A stretch of 64,000 nucleotides of DNA, taken from NCBI GenBank assembly GCA_024734555.1, contig JANPWX010000451.1, positions 1,944,728-2,008,727 of the forward strand. Reading direction: 5' to 3'. Below are positions 52,418 to 64,000 of this stretch, piece after piece; positions within the stretch are counted from its first letter, which is position 1, and each line of letters begins with the position of its first letter. Source of the stretch: Trochalopteron elliotii (lineage: Eukaryota > Chordata > Aves > Passeriformes > Leiothrichidae). Both the position numbers and the translations under genes were made by a program. The notes beneath the pieces were generated by a model, which ran no database searches, was not told where the DNA came from, and was given only the letters and a program-made list of their open reading frames with translations.

Positions 52418-52429
52418 GGGGGGGGGGGG
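52418..52429. repeat. G12 homopolymer
   Basis: Twelve consecutive G residues in the intron. Sequencing length errors are likely at such a run. Confidence 0.9.
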
Positions 52430-52564
52430 AAGTAGACGTAAACTTTTAATGGGAATGTATGAGAGTTGACACATCAGGAGTAATTACAAATACAAACTGT
52501 GTAATGTAAATCTACAGGCAGTCTTTACAAACCAGAGGCTTTGGCTCCATGCATTTTAATGGCC

Positions 52565-52617
52565 TCAAACATTGTCTGTCAGTAAAAAATCAAACATTCT
52601 TGTCTGTCAGTATAAAA
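52565..52617. repeat. Two-copy imperfect tandem duplication
   Basis: TCAAACATT-GTCTGTCAGTA and TCAAACATTCTTGTCTGTCA are adjacent copies of about 25 and 28 bases, differing by a 3-base indel and a few changes. Confidence 0.75.
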
Positions 52618-52862
52618 CAAAACACTTTGTCTTCAGTGAGATGTGTGCCTAGGAAATATTTTTTGTCATGACTCTTTGACTAGGGATTGAACCCAGCTCC
52701 TCCCTCTCTGAAAGGACAATCTTCAGTATGAATTTTGTAGCTGCTGCCTTCTCCCATGGAGGTCCCCACTCCAAGGTGAGTGCTCCATCACCCAGGGTTC
52801 TGGCAGGAGCACAGCTCTGCTTCTCTGGCATGCGTTGTCCTGGGAAGGAGGAGATCAGTCCA

Positions 52863-53225
52863 CAGAATCAAAGAACCATAGAATGGTTTGGGATGGGAGA
52901 GACCTTAAATCTCATCTCATTCCAAACCCCCTCCACTCTCCCAGATTGCTCCAGGCCCTGTCCAACCTGGCCTTGGACACTTCCAAGGATGGGACAGCCA
53001 AAGCTTCTCTGGGCAACCTGTGCCAGGGCCTCACCGCCCTCACAGGGAAGCATTTTCTCCTAATATCTAATCTAAACCTACTCTCTGTCAGTGGGAAGCC
53101 ATTTCCCCTTGTCCCTCAGGCCCTTGTAAATAGTCTCTCTCCAGCCCTGTCAACTCCTCCAGGTACTGGAAGGCCAAAATTAGGTCATCCCAAAGCCTTC
53201 TCTTCTCTGGCCTGAACAATATGAA
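52863..53225 (-). mobile_element. CR1 LINE 3' fragment, inverted
   Basis: The longest CR1 copy in the window. It runs from an AGAATCAAAGAACCATAGAA tail through GAGACCTTAAATCTCATCTC, CCTGGCCTTGGACACTTCCA and CCTAATATCTAATCTAAACC to CTTCTCTTCTCTGGCCTGAA. It extends further toward the CR1 5' side than the copy at 50 kb. The ORFs across it come from repeat sequence, not a host gene. Confidence 0.92.
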
Positions 53226-56200
53226 GCTTGTGGACCCCCAGCAAGCTGAGTGCAGGCTTGTGTGTGAAGGGTTGAGCAAGGCAACGTTGCTTTGGGTCAA
53301 AAGTCCAAACCCCCCACCCTTTCCAAGGGGCACACTAATACCCAGATGGATTTGGTTGCTTCCGTTTACTTTTCCCGGTACTTAGGCTGACTTCTGTTGT
53401 TATAAGTAGTACTAATTAAGATCACCATGATTGCAATGAAACCTGATTCTGCATGAGTGCCATATGTTCCCAGGGGATTAGGTGTGAGTGCTGCCACAGC
53501 TCCTGGGACCGCAGCACTGTGTCCTGCTCTCCACAGAGCTGCACTGGGATTTCAGCCCCCCTGACTCTGCCCCTCAGACCAGGAATGGGTGACCCTCATG
53601 GTTTTGCCACACGAGCACCAAGGAAGTGGATGAGCTGGATCAGGGTCAGGCTTCTCTTTCTCTTGTGACAGCTGGGGGTATTGCAAGGACGTGCATAAGA
53701 TATGCTGGTCCCAAACCTCCTGGGTAGGAGACCAGGGAAGGGCTTGGGCTAGGCTGGATGGGGTAGAAAGGAGTGTCCATTGCCCCAGCCACCAGCCTAC
53801 ACTGCATCTTTCAGCATGGGCTGAAGGCTTGACATCCCCCTGTGTGGACGACAGCTGGAAAATAAGGAATTAATGAACCCCTGCTCCACATGCTGCCATG
53901 CCCCACAGCTCCCTCTGCCACCCTCGGAGCCTCTGTGGAGCCGTGACACTTTCAACATGCAGGTATCATGAAGGATTCAACTGATTGTTCCTGGCACTTG
54001 TGATAACACACATTGTTGCCATTTTTCAAGGTGAAGATTCTCTGGCGTTTTGCATATGCCTCCCAAGTGGTATCCCAGTATTCCCAGCCAAGGAGAGTCT
54101 TTCCATTCATTGTACTTTGTCCTGTAAAACTGCAATTAAGGGAGACAAAATGGTGAACATCATATTGTGCAGCTTCTGTTTTAGCCACAGCTGACAACAG
54201 GACTGGGAGAAGGGAATTGGATCCTGATTTCCTACAGGATGGAGCAGCATTGCTGTAACCCTTCTGAGCTCAGGGATGTAATTACAAAATGGGTCTATAA
54301 ACAAAAATTCACCATTATGGAGCAAATAAAACCAAAGGATAGTTAATCCAGGGATATATAACACATCAAATTAAATCTCACTTTGCCTGCAGTAATAACA
54401 GAAATAATTCATTAAGATAAACCTCTAGATTATGCACAGCATCTGGAGATAGAATTAAGACCTTAGCTGTGAGTGCCTGTGCACGCACACTCCCTTCCTC
54501 CCCCCTCCAAAAAATGATGCCAGCATAAAAGGCAGTTCAGAGTTCACTGTTGAGCTTTTCCCATCCATTTCTTTCCAGCACTTACAGAGAAAACAAATGT
54601 GATTTCAAAGGAGAGCTGTCTCTAGAAGGGTAAAAAATTCCCACATCCTTTACCCTGCAAAGGAATGTAACATGATGTAGGGGCCCCTGTGCAGAGTCAG
54701 GAGTGCTCAGAAAAATGTTGATGTGCAGCCTTGGAACTTGATCTAACTTCTTATGGAGGTGGCGTGAGTTTTTCCATGTATTTCAACAGAACTTGAAGGA
54801 GGCCCTTCTGTCCTTTCTGCCTCACCTGTTTGGTGGAAATAATGCTGCTGGTGAAACTGTTTGTGAGATGTATGAAATGTTTGTTATCTCAATGCTGACC
54901 ACAGGATGACAAGATCTGCCTAAAGAAGTTGGATGTGCTAATAGAGGTAGAACTAAATCTCCATCCACATTCAGCCTGAAGGTATCCCAGAATCATACCA
55001 AACTGGCATTCCTGATCCTATCATGGACCAAGGAAGAGCAGTGCATTGATCTGCATCTCACATTTAGCAATTTTCAATTAAATCTGTAGTTTTAAAGCAT
55101 TTTCTTCCTATAATCCTGAATAATATTAAAAATAGACAAACTGATTTGAGGCAAATAAAATCAGATCACAAAGCCTAAAAAAACCTCAAGCCAAAATGGA
55201 TACAAAACTCCTTTACCATTTCTGTGAGCTCTTTGGGAGAGAAATTCTCTCTTCCACATCTGTTTTCAAACTCTGGTTCAAACCCACTTTAATACTCTGT
55301 ACCAGCTTTTACAGCTGTCAGGAATGTGCCCCTGGAAGCTCTCAAATACTTTGACTCTCCATTGGATGTTATTGCTGCTCCTGTTCTTCTTCCAGACCTT
55401 GAAGATCAAAACTCCTTAGGACATGCCCAGGCCACTGTAACAGAGCATGCTAAAGAACATGCTTGACAAATCTCTGCCAGGAACAAGCCAGCTTTTGGAC
55501 TGAGGTTCTCACAGGGGATTTCTCCAGGTCCAGACCAGCCCTGTTTTTGTGAACCCATCAGCAAACCGTATGTTAAAAATTCTTACTGGCAGGAATTATA
55601 ATGCTATAATTGGTAGAGCGGAGATAAATCAGCCCTCATCCATTCCTGAAGGCACTCTATTACATTCAGACAGTTCATTTTCTTCTGGACCTTTCTAGAA
55701 ATGCCCTGACACCTTGTTTCCCATCCGTGCCCTGCAACAGCTGTTACAGCAAATGGATTTTTTCTATGCCTCATAGTGAGTAATGGGGGGCTATCAATTA
55801 GTGCATGCTTGGGAGCTCCCAAGGAATAGCAGCCATCATCTAATTACATTTCTAATTAAGGTTACAGGAAGACTAAGACCAGTAAAGAATAAATGTGTGG
55901 ACTTGCAGCAAAATATGTATTTGGAGAATACCATCAGGGCTGCCCAAAATGTGTTAGAGAGCACAAGACAAATTGAGGCGGGTCCGAAGGCCTCAATGAA
56001 AGATGAGTGTACACAAAGGAACTGACAGTAAAGCCCTGGGAAAGGACAGCGACGCGCTGGAGATGCAGGCACGAATCCAAAACAGAGAAAAGGCCCAGCA
56101 ATGGGTGCCTGAGAGAGCAGATCAAGAAGACAGGATCAGAGGGAGTGGGAAAGCCACAACAAAAGCCAAGGCTGGGAACTCCTGGGTTGCAGTATCTGCT

Positions 56201-57111
56201 GCAAAAGGGCTGTAAAATCTCCAGTCAGTGGGAATAGGGACTGGTTAATAACTCAAAACAAGACACTATGGAATGGTCTTAAATCAATTTTTTTTCCTCT
56301 CCAGAAGAGAGTCCTCTGCAAAATCTGATGGTAAATGTCATAGGATTCTAGTTTCCAGGGAAAAAATTAACTTGGTGAGGTCCACTGCTCCAGAAGGTTC
56401 CTGCCAGTCTAAACCACTGCCAGGCTGGATGTTAACAACAGTCTCCACGTTAACTCAGAAGTATAATCCAATCTTTACAATAAGGCTGAAGCTTGTAGTT
56501 TAAACAGAGAAACTCTTACAGAAGTAGAGTTCAGAGTTTGGTTCTAGATACAACCCTGTTGGCTTTCAGGTGTGGAATATGAACTGCCAGCCAGCACTCG
56601 ACATCCAGACTTGGAGAGTTTGATCCAAGCTGACACACATCATACCACTTGAGCTTGGAAAACAAGTGAGAAACTGCTCAACAGGCTTCTCACTCAGACC
56701 CCTGTTAGGTTTTTACTGCATCTAGGACAGAAAAAAATCTACATAACCAGATTTTTTCAGTGTTATTTTTTGTTTCCTCTTCGGTTTGTGAGCAAATTCA
56801 TCAAGTGGGAAAAGCAATTAAAAAAAGCTTGACACATGGGCTAGACTCATTCTGAGTGTCAGCAAGAGGCAGGAGATGCAAGTGAGCAGGGACAGAGGAT
56901 ATCTCCAAATCTTTGGAAAAGGAGAGAGGTATTTTAGTTGTGTCACTTGGAAGGTAAAACAAGGAAGGATCATCAGGGCTCTTGGCTTTTCTGCTTCCCA
57001 GCTGGAGAGAGCCAGGCTTTGCAGCACTGCTTTGCCTTCCATGTTCTCCAGCAGGTTCATTTAGCCTTTTGTAACCTGCCCATGGAGCATGTCCCATGGA
57101 ATTCTGGTGGA
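53226..57111. other. Intron between CR1 fragments, non-coding
   Basis: Unique sequence with several small ORFs of no recognisable product. Nothing specific is supported. Confidence 0.65.
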
Positions 57112-57195
57112 AGGTACCCTGCCCATTCAGGGGGGTTGGAACTGGATGACCTTTAAGGTCCCTTCCAACCCAAACCAGCCAATGACTCTATCACC
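57112..57195 (+). mobile_element. CR1 LINE 3' tail fragment
   Basis: GGGGGGTTGGAACTGGATGA followed by CCTTTAAGGTCCCTTCCAAC, then CCCAAACCAGCCAATGACTC, is the CR1 3' end in forward orientation. About 85 bases remain. The terminal octamers are degraded. Confidence 0.88.
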
Positions 57196-60100
57196 ATCAC
57201 TGGTCAGTAGCCCACAGGAATGGGAACAGCAACATCTACATGCAGGTTTCTCTCCCAAGCCCAGAATCAGAAACTTTAGTGATTTGCTTCCTCTCTCACA
57301 GAGACTTATAGTATTTGAGATAGCCCTGCATCCCAGCCCTGGACTGAATTTAAGAAAAGGTACTTGTTCATTGCTTTCTGCAAACGAATACTCCTTCCTC
57401 TTCTATTTTTTTCCCCCCAGTTTCCTGTGTGTGCTGATACATTCAAATACCAGATTATCCCTCAAACGTTCCTCATTTGTTTATTTGTCCATTCCTATAA
57501 CTGACTTGTGTCTCTCAGGCTGTTCTGACCATACCTTTCCATGTGATCATTCCCTCCATGGTGATGCCAGCGCCAGGGTAGGGGTATTTCAGCCCCTTGC
57601 CCTCTGCAAGGTAACTGAGCTCCCACACTGAGCACTGACACTTGGAGTTTTGAAACTATCACTTGCTTAATAACTCTACATCCGTCATTCTTGGATGAAA
57701 TCCATGGCAAACAGAATGTGAGAAAGTGAAAACTAATGAGCGTCTTCAAGAAAGGATAGGGAGCTTCTGTTATTTCATTTAGTCCTAAGAGTTTAACTTC
57801 TGCCACCTCCATCACATTTCCAAATGGTAACTAAAGGTTGTTACTTTTTCAAGTTGTGCAGTGTAGCACATTTCATCAATTAAAATGCACCCTCAATGTA
57901 AAATCACAACAGGGCCAGCCTGGCATGAAGGATGCTATCATGTCATGTTTTTTCTCTGCTTTTAAAGGATACTTTTGTCTCAAATTGCTGAGATCTTTAT
58001 AGAGCAGATTTAAATTAAAGAAAACACAGATTTAAATATAACCATGGAAAGAATACAACATGCCTTCATCTTGGAGTACTATGCAATTTACACTCTGAGT
58101 GGAGCGAACTCTGCTTTGTGTGCTCTTGTTTCATGCTGTTTCTAATGGTGATTATTAACTGGCTTTGTACTGAGAGGACATAAATATCTCCTTTATTATG
58201 TGGGGTGTTATGCAATGACCCCATGTGGGTCTGAAGCTTCTCTAGCAGTGTTATCAGATTGCACTTTCCAGGCAGTTGAGGAGGTTTGCATTAAAGACTC
58301 AGCATTGCACAGCAGTTAGAGGAGGAGGGTGAGGATTAGAGTACCCAGGGTCTACTCCCAGATCTGTGCTGGCTCCTCCAGCACCTCTGGCACAGCCTCT
58401 ACTCCACTGCCAAAGGTACTTGCTGTTTCCAACCCTCTTCCACATCCCTGGGATTAATAATGTTTGGGGGTGGATATTTTGGGCAGTGCATTAGTGTTTT
58501 CACCCATTGTCTTTGCAGGCTGCACCTGCAGAGCTGCTCCTTCAGTTCTGCACTGCTACACCTGAGGCCGCTCAGCAGACCTGAACCACCCTCTGTCCTC
58601 TGTCTTCTTGGTTCTGTTTCACTCCCTGGGTCTGTGTTTGTGAGAGCTGAAGAAGGATAGAACTGGTGATGGAGGAAAGCAGAAAAATGCAGTTTGATGT
58701 GTGAGTTCCTAAAGTTACCAAAACTTCAGTCGGGTGACAAGAACTCACATTGCAAGGGTTCCAGTTTAGCCATTTTTTACCTGTGGACTGAAATGAAAAC
58801 CAAAGTCCTTTCCCTGTTACAAGACAGCAACTGATCTCTTTGCAGGTTCTTGTTAATTAGATAATGCCTAAAAATCCCAAAATGAACAGAAATTAAGTCA
58901 AGGACCTTGCTCCATGCACAACCGGCATTCCATGTTTTCCCTTTCATTTGCTGAGCTTTGCACATTTTTGCTGCAGTTGATATCAGGTAACAATCTCCTA
59001 TAAAAGTCTGCACCTAATGAAAATTATAAACATCCCCTAGCAGGTGTGTTACTGGGTACTCAAATTAGACTAGTTTGAGTCAGGCATCAGAAGGAGACAT
59101 TTAGGCAACCCCTACCTCTTCCCAAGGGTACATCTTCAATCAATCCTGCTATGGCGCTGGCTCAGCTGTCTGATCCCTAAATGACATTAGGACCAAGGGT
59201 ACAGCTGGAAAAGACTTGCCCCACTATCCAAAGTGTATCTTCCCTGTGCTGGAGCAGAAATGCAAAGCTGAAATGATCTTCAAACCCCACAACATTCACA
59301 GCTCTGAGTTATCTTAGCAGTGTGCTGAAACCAAAGTGAATAACGATCTGTGGTTTTGTTTAAAGTTAACATTTGTTTTCTTTTACATCAGACAAAACTA
59401 TTCATTGAAGATTTCAGCTGCAGTGATCAATAGGAGAGGTGGGTCAGCCAGGTAAATAAATGCAAGCCTTGCAGATCTTACATGGTAATTGTCATATAGC
59501 TGATCTGCACCAGCTTATGCTAGCTAAGAATATGGCCTTTCATTTCTATTTTAGTAAAGTTCAGGAAAGTTTCAGGTAGTAATTTTTGTGCTGAGTTTGC
59601 CCCTCTGTTTGAGTGAAGACTGATCCTCCACAGAAACCTGAAGCTGTTCCAAAGCTGATTTACACAAAAAATGCATTGATTTTGCTAGAGGAACAATTTT
59701 GCACGACCTCAAAGTCCCTGAATTTCCCAAGTGTGGATGGTACGAGTAAATACAGAACTCGATCTCCTCTGAGTCTATCAGCAATGCCTGGAATCATTTG
59801 TATTCACAACAGTCTTCCAGCCTGAATGCAGGACCAGGATTTAGGTCTGATGGAACGAGGTAGGGACAAAAGTAGGTCAGGCTTGGAATCCTGCTTTACC
59901 AGCCTGCACGCTTCAGGACGAGTGCAGATCCCCAGTGTCTGCAGGGCCAGTGATGATTCCCATCTGAATCACTGCTTTAGATTCCAACAGCAAAATGATG
60001 CACTGGCTCAATTTTCACAAGTCTGCTGAAGTGCTTATGAAATAGATTTTTGGTTTTATCTGTGTGTCCTTCTTACTGCAAATACTGTGCGCTCAGAAAG

Positions 60101-63100
60101 AGAAAGAGCAATTTTTTCTATTGATGGAGCGAGTGAACAGCCATTCATTTACAGAGTATCTGTGTGTTCTGTACAATTCAAATGCTGCCTATTCAGCCAG
60201 TCAGATATCTTTGTTCTATGTCCAAGTAGGCATTTATTCATCACTACATCGCCCTGCCATTCAAAGGCTCAGATGTTTAAAGATATATATAGGCGATATT
60301 TGGCTGGCACTGGCATCCCTGAATGGCTTGGACAGCCAAGTCCCATTGGACGTCTAAGTCCTCTTGTTAAAGACAAACAGAAACCCAGGCTCTCAGGGCT
60401 GACTTTCAGGCACCTACATCACTTGGACTCTATCTCTGAGATGTTTAAAGGGTCTGTTTTCTGAGACTGTAATAAGCACATGTAGTATGGACAGATGTAT
60501 GCATATCATGGGGTGGGAATATCCAGTGACCTGTCCTGCATCCTGAAATTCACTGGTATAAAACCAGAACACTTAATCCTCACATAGAAGTTGACTGAGA
60601 AGCCACAGCTGGTGTGCAGCAGTTGATGCTTATTAAACACATAATCATTTCAGTCTTACCTGGTGCTTTCCCATCTGCCTGTATCTTCTCTATATCTCAT
60701 CTTCCACCTGGACAGGAGCTCCTTGGGATGGGGAATGTCTTTTCACTGAGTACCACACAGCTCCAAACCTGCAGTTAGGCTGAGAGGATGGCACTCACTA
60801 CAGAAACTTCCTGTGTTGTAGAAGGGGATTATTTTCAAGACTTCCACATGATGGGTTTACTTGGAGAGTTACTTGGAAGTCAGGTATGCAGGACCAGAGC
60901 TTTTGACCTCCTAGTCTGACCCCCTGTATACCACAGATTGTAGACACCCTTTTATTCCCAATGGGAGTAGAGTGATGTTTGTTTGACTGGAGGTTAACTC
61001 CTGGAAAGGCATCCAGCCTTGTTGGGATGAGATCAAAGGGAAAAAAAATTAGGTGTTCTTGTCTCTGCAGTAGTTTGTCCCAGTAAGCCACTGTCACCAC
61101 AGCTGAAAGTCTTGTGCCTGTTCCCCATCCTGGTGAACTCTTATGGATGTGCTTGTCTCAGCTGGACAGTTGTTTCTTAGAGAGGTTGAATAATAAGAGT
61201 AACAGTAATGAATAAGCACCTCGTAACCATTTATATGACATTTGCATCCAGTGAGGCAGTGTTCCAAGTGTCACAGGTGTTGATATCAAATTGAGAGTGG
61301 CTCGGGCTCTCTTGGCAATAATAAAAAAGCTGCCAGTCTTCTTCCTTCACCAACATCTATTGTCACCTCTAGAAAACCACAAGTTTCGTTTGCTTTTACT
61401 TTGGTTTCCAAATAGAGAAGCTCTCAAGCATACCTAGTTCTGCAAGTTGTGTGACACCTCTGCAGGAATACCTATGTATCCCATAGTGCAACTTCTCATT
61501 TTAACTTGGGATTAAGTTGTTCCTTATTATTTCCTGAGTTTGTTCAGCACTCCAGAGGAGCTCCCTTCTCATGGAGCACCTTTAGAGGTCACAGTGCCAG
61601 CTGAGCAGGCTGGCACCGGAGTCCCTTGTCCTTCTAGTCCCTTCTTCCCTCCTCGAAGGTGGCTTTGCCCTTGGAAGGTGCAGGAGCACAGACATGCACA
61701 GCACCATGTTCCATCTCCAACTCGTTGTTGTGCGTGTGTGGCTTTTTGGAACCAGCTCAACATATGTGAAGGAGAGCTTAACCAGAAAAGGAAATATAAG
61801 CAAAGTGGTTGCATCCTTTTGCAATCAAGTATTTTCAAGGCTGGCCGTCATGTGCTTAATGAGCAGACTTTTTCCAGTTACCAATGAATAGTTTTATTTT
61901 ATGTAATTGCAACCATTTCAGCATGGCAATTAAGATAGAATGTTACCTTTGGGATGGGATCAATTAAAGGTTTGAAAATTGAATTTGGGATCGTGATTAG
62001 TCTCTTATACATTGCTTTAGTATTCTAAAATGTATAATTGTATCATTCAACCCTTTTTCATACATGTAGTAAATATAACCTTTCAGGGGTTTTTTTTAAG
62101 CAGAAACAGATTTTTAGAGGCCTACTGGTAACTAAAACCATAGAAAAATAGGAGAAAGGGGCTTCCCCTATTTGATTAGAGGAGATTTTAAACTTATCAT
62201 ACATGAAAATGTTGAATTTAGTATAATTGGTTGTTGGATTTCTTCAGAATTGAAATCATTATGCCCTGGCCACATTCCAGGACATCTTTATTTTATTCTC
62301 TCTTTTTCTTTTTTTTCTTTCTTTCTTTTTTTCCCCCAAAGTTACAATTCAAATCAGTGTGGAACACGCTATAATGTTGTAGTTGGTCATGTAATATCAC
62401 CAAAACTGACTTCAGAACACAGACAAAGGACTTCATGTACCCCCGTGCTCCACCGGTGGAAAATTGATAGCAGCACGAGATATGCTATTACAGGCTTTTT
62501 GTTCTACCTCCAAATTTGTGCTGACTAAAGTGCTTTTGTGCCTGCATAGGGGGAAAGAATCTGTCTAGAAGAGGCTGGAAGCTTAAAACAAATGTGGCAC
62601 AGAGGGCATAGATTCTTAAGCAGGACTGTGTGAATTTAGCTGGAGCTCACTAAATAACAACCCAAGTGCTTTATTTTTGTCAATTACTATTTCCTGAAAG
62701 GACATGAATCACAGGGAAAATGATCAAGCAGCAAAGAATAAAATTCTCTCCAAGACCTAAAAAAGTAAAATGAAATAGAAGAATTAAGCAGTGTTTCCTA
62801 ACTCTTGTCAGTCCAGAGTGGAGTTATTGCCAGGTTTGTACACACCACAATCTATTCAAGCATTACGGAGAGATAGGAGCCAGAGATGCACTTTGAATGC
62901 CAATTAAGTGTGCACTTTCTTCCAAAGCAGCTTGAAAAAGTCAGCGTGACCATGGATATACGCCCCCTTCCTCCACCCTCCTTCTGAACATAAATAAATC
63001 AGCCAAATAGCACCAGCGCCGCTGCCCCCACATCCAAACTGGAGAGAAAAGGCCAAAATAAACATTGTTAATCGTGAACATTTCACCTCATTTTCTGTGG

Positions 63101-64000
63101 CAATATTGGTGGGGTGTCTCAAGGACCAGACAGTGAACAGCAAAAGGCTTTTGTCAGTTTATGTGTTTCAGGTGACTTTGCAGATCCCTGGACAGTGGAG
63201 TTGCCCTTGGAGAGCCATGATGGTCATAATCCTTCCTTTACTACAAACAATGCTTTTTTGGAATTTGGGGAATGAAACTGGGGGCTGTTTCTGTTCCCAT
63301 CTCAAGGCACCACAGGCAGGCAGCCCTGAGGAACTGGCCCTTCCTTGCAAGACCAGGTGCAGGATTGTGACACCTCTACCTTGCCTGCTCTGCTCCACAG
63401 AGCATTTTCTCCCCTTTCTGGCTCTCTCTAATGTCACACGCTCATTTTTCTTCCCACTTCAAATTAAATGTGTTCCCTCTCCATTCATTTCTCTCTAGCC
63501 CAGGGCAGAATGCACTCTGTGTCCCTGTGCAGTACACAACCCCAGCACTGCCTGAACAAGCAAATCCCTTTTTTCCTTAAACACAAGGCTGGGTTCTCCC
63601 TCTGACCTGCCAGGGCTTGGCTTTGAATTTTCATGTGAATCGCAAGGTACAAGGTTAGCTGGTTCCAGACAAGGTCACTTCCATGCACGGCAGCGACAGT
63701 GGGAATGAGTAACCTCCTCTCCATCTGCAGCTCTTGCTCCTATTTGTCTATAGTTTTATTGAAGAATTCTTCTCCTCCACACAGATAAATTGAGCTGACA
63801 TCCTGAGAGGTAACTAAACAGCAGTTACAAAACAAATGGACCAATAGTCTATTTAGCCTAGTCAGTGTGATCAGAATATATCCTTCAAAATAAAACACCA
63901 GTGGATGGGGTATGGGAGTCCTCCAGATGGCCGAGTGGATAGCTTTCTAGGGTCAGCATGAATATTTAAACAGCATTTTCTACAGTGCAAGCATTAAAGG
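57196..64000. other. Intron to the right edge, non-coding
   Basis: No NFI exon, transposon or RNA gene recognised up to the edge. One pyrimidine tract near 62.3 kb. The 180-codon + strand ORF at 57089-57631 starts in the CR1 tail and is not protein-like. Confidence 0.65.
62297..62337. repeat. Pyrimidine-rich tract
   Basis: T and C only for about 40 bases with CTTTCTTT units, ending CCCCC. Confidence 0.85.

Larger units (their letters stand above)
24343..64000 (+). other. NFIA/NFIB: First intron of the NFI gene (5' part, runs off the window)
   Basis: No downstream NFI exon is visible on the + strand. The 532-bp exon carrying most of the DNA-binding domain would give a long recognisable open frame, and none is present. 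A canonical MYSPLCLTQ-type first exon is also not visible. The intron from this alternative start is therefore at least 39.7 kb here. Long first introns packed with regulatory sequence are usual for developmental transcription factor genes. The alternative reading, that the exon is an isolated relic, is unlikely given its intact frame and donor. Confidence 0.7.

Noticed and set aside
52728..53333. Cluster of overlapping ORFs rich in leucine and proline
   Set aside because: They lie on a CR1 3' fragment, which is non-coding in this part of the element.
57089..57631. 180-codon ORF on the plus strand, longest in the window
   Set aside because: Begins in a CR1 tail, reads through a T/C-rich tract, and shows no protein family features.
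63926..63942. GATGGCCGAGTGGATAG, like the D-arm of tRNA-Leu/Ser
   Set aside because: No acceptor stem pairing, no T-loop GGTTCGA box at the expected distance; short chance match.
1..64000. CRISPR arrays, operons, insertion sequences or phage-like systems
   Set aside because: The sequence is vertebrate; no spaced direct-repeat array, ribosome binding sites or compact gene arrays were seen.
24343..64000. The next NFI exon or the canonical short first exon
   Set aside because: Looked for frames encoding DEFHPF... or MYSPLCLTQ-like peptides beside splice sites; none recognised in the window.

Overview
The window looks like avian nuclear DNA. It is AT-rich and almost entirely non-coding. It carries a few short, 5'-truncated CR1 LINE tails, the typical bird retrotransposon. 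No bacterial-style gene layout is present, and nearly all open frames are short, overlap on both strands and match no protein family I recognise. A bird, possibly a songbird, is an inference from the CR1 tails and low repeat load; the sequence does not fix the species.

One coding feature is well supported: a 32-codon first coding exon on the + strand at 24247-24342, ending in a consensus GTGAGT splice donor. Its peptide (MKLADSIMAGK..., then SIKWQLCYDISARTWWM) is the alternative N-terminus of a nuclear factor I transcription factor, NFIA or NFIB. The next exon, which begins the DNA-binding domain (DEFHPF...), is not in the window. The 39.7 kb from 24343 to the right edge is therefore read as the start of a long first intron, and 1 to about 24000 as upstream flank. 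The exon is preceded by an A-tract, a GA-rich tract and several upstream ATGs in all three frames. One short upstream ORF ends 6 bases before the main start, another overlaps it, and a second GTGAGT lies in a compatible phase 67 bases further upstream of the coding start region. Together these suggest layered control of which N-terminus is made.

Region by region: 1-24 kb is upstream flank with one CR1 fragment on each strand and several homopolymer or pyrimidine tracts. From 24.0 to 24.9 kb lie the putative promoter/5' UTR, the exon and a small CpG-enriched patch. From 24.9 to 29.2 kb, sequence with few repeats looks like a cluster of candidate conserved regulatory elements, including three CGTTAG words spaced exactly 15 bp apart, interrupted by a long CTTT microsatellite. 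From 29 to 39.9 kb the intron is featureless. From 39.9 to 42.4 kb it is more GC-rich, with two CpG clusters, one beside CCAAT and AP-1-like sites. From 42.4 to 64 kb it is ordinary intron with three clear CR1 fragments.

I found no tRNA, rRNA, CRISPR array, intact mobile element or novel multi-gene system. The points most worth following up are the start-site architecture of the NFI exon and the candidate enhancers around it.
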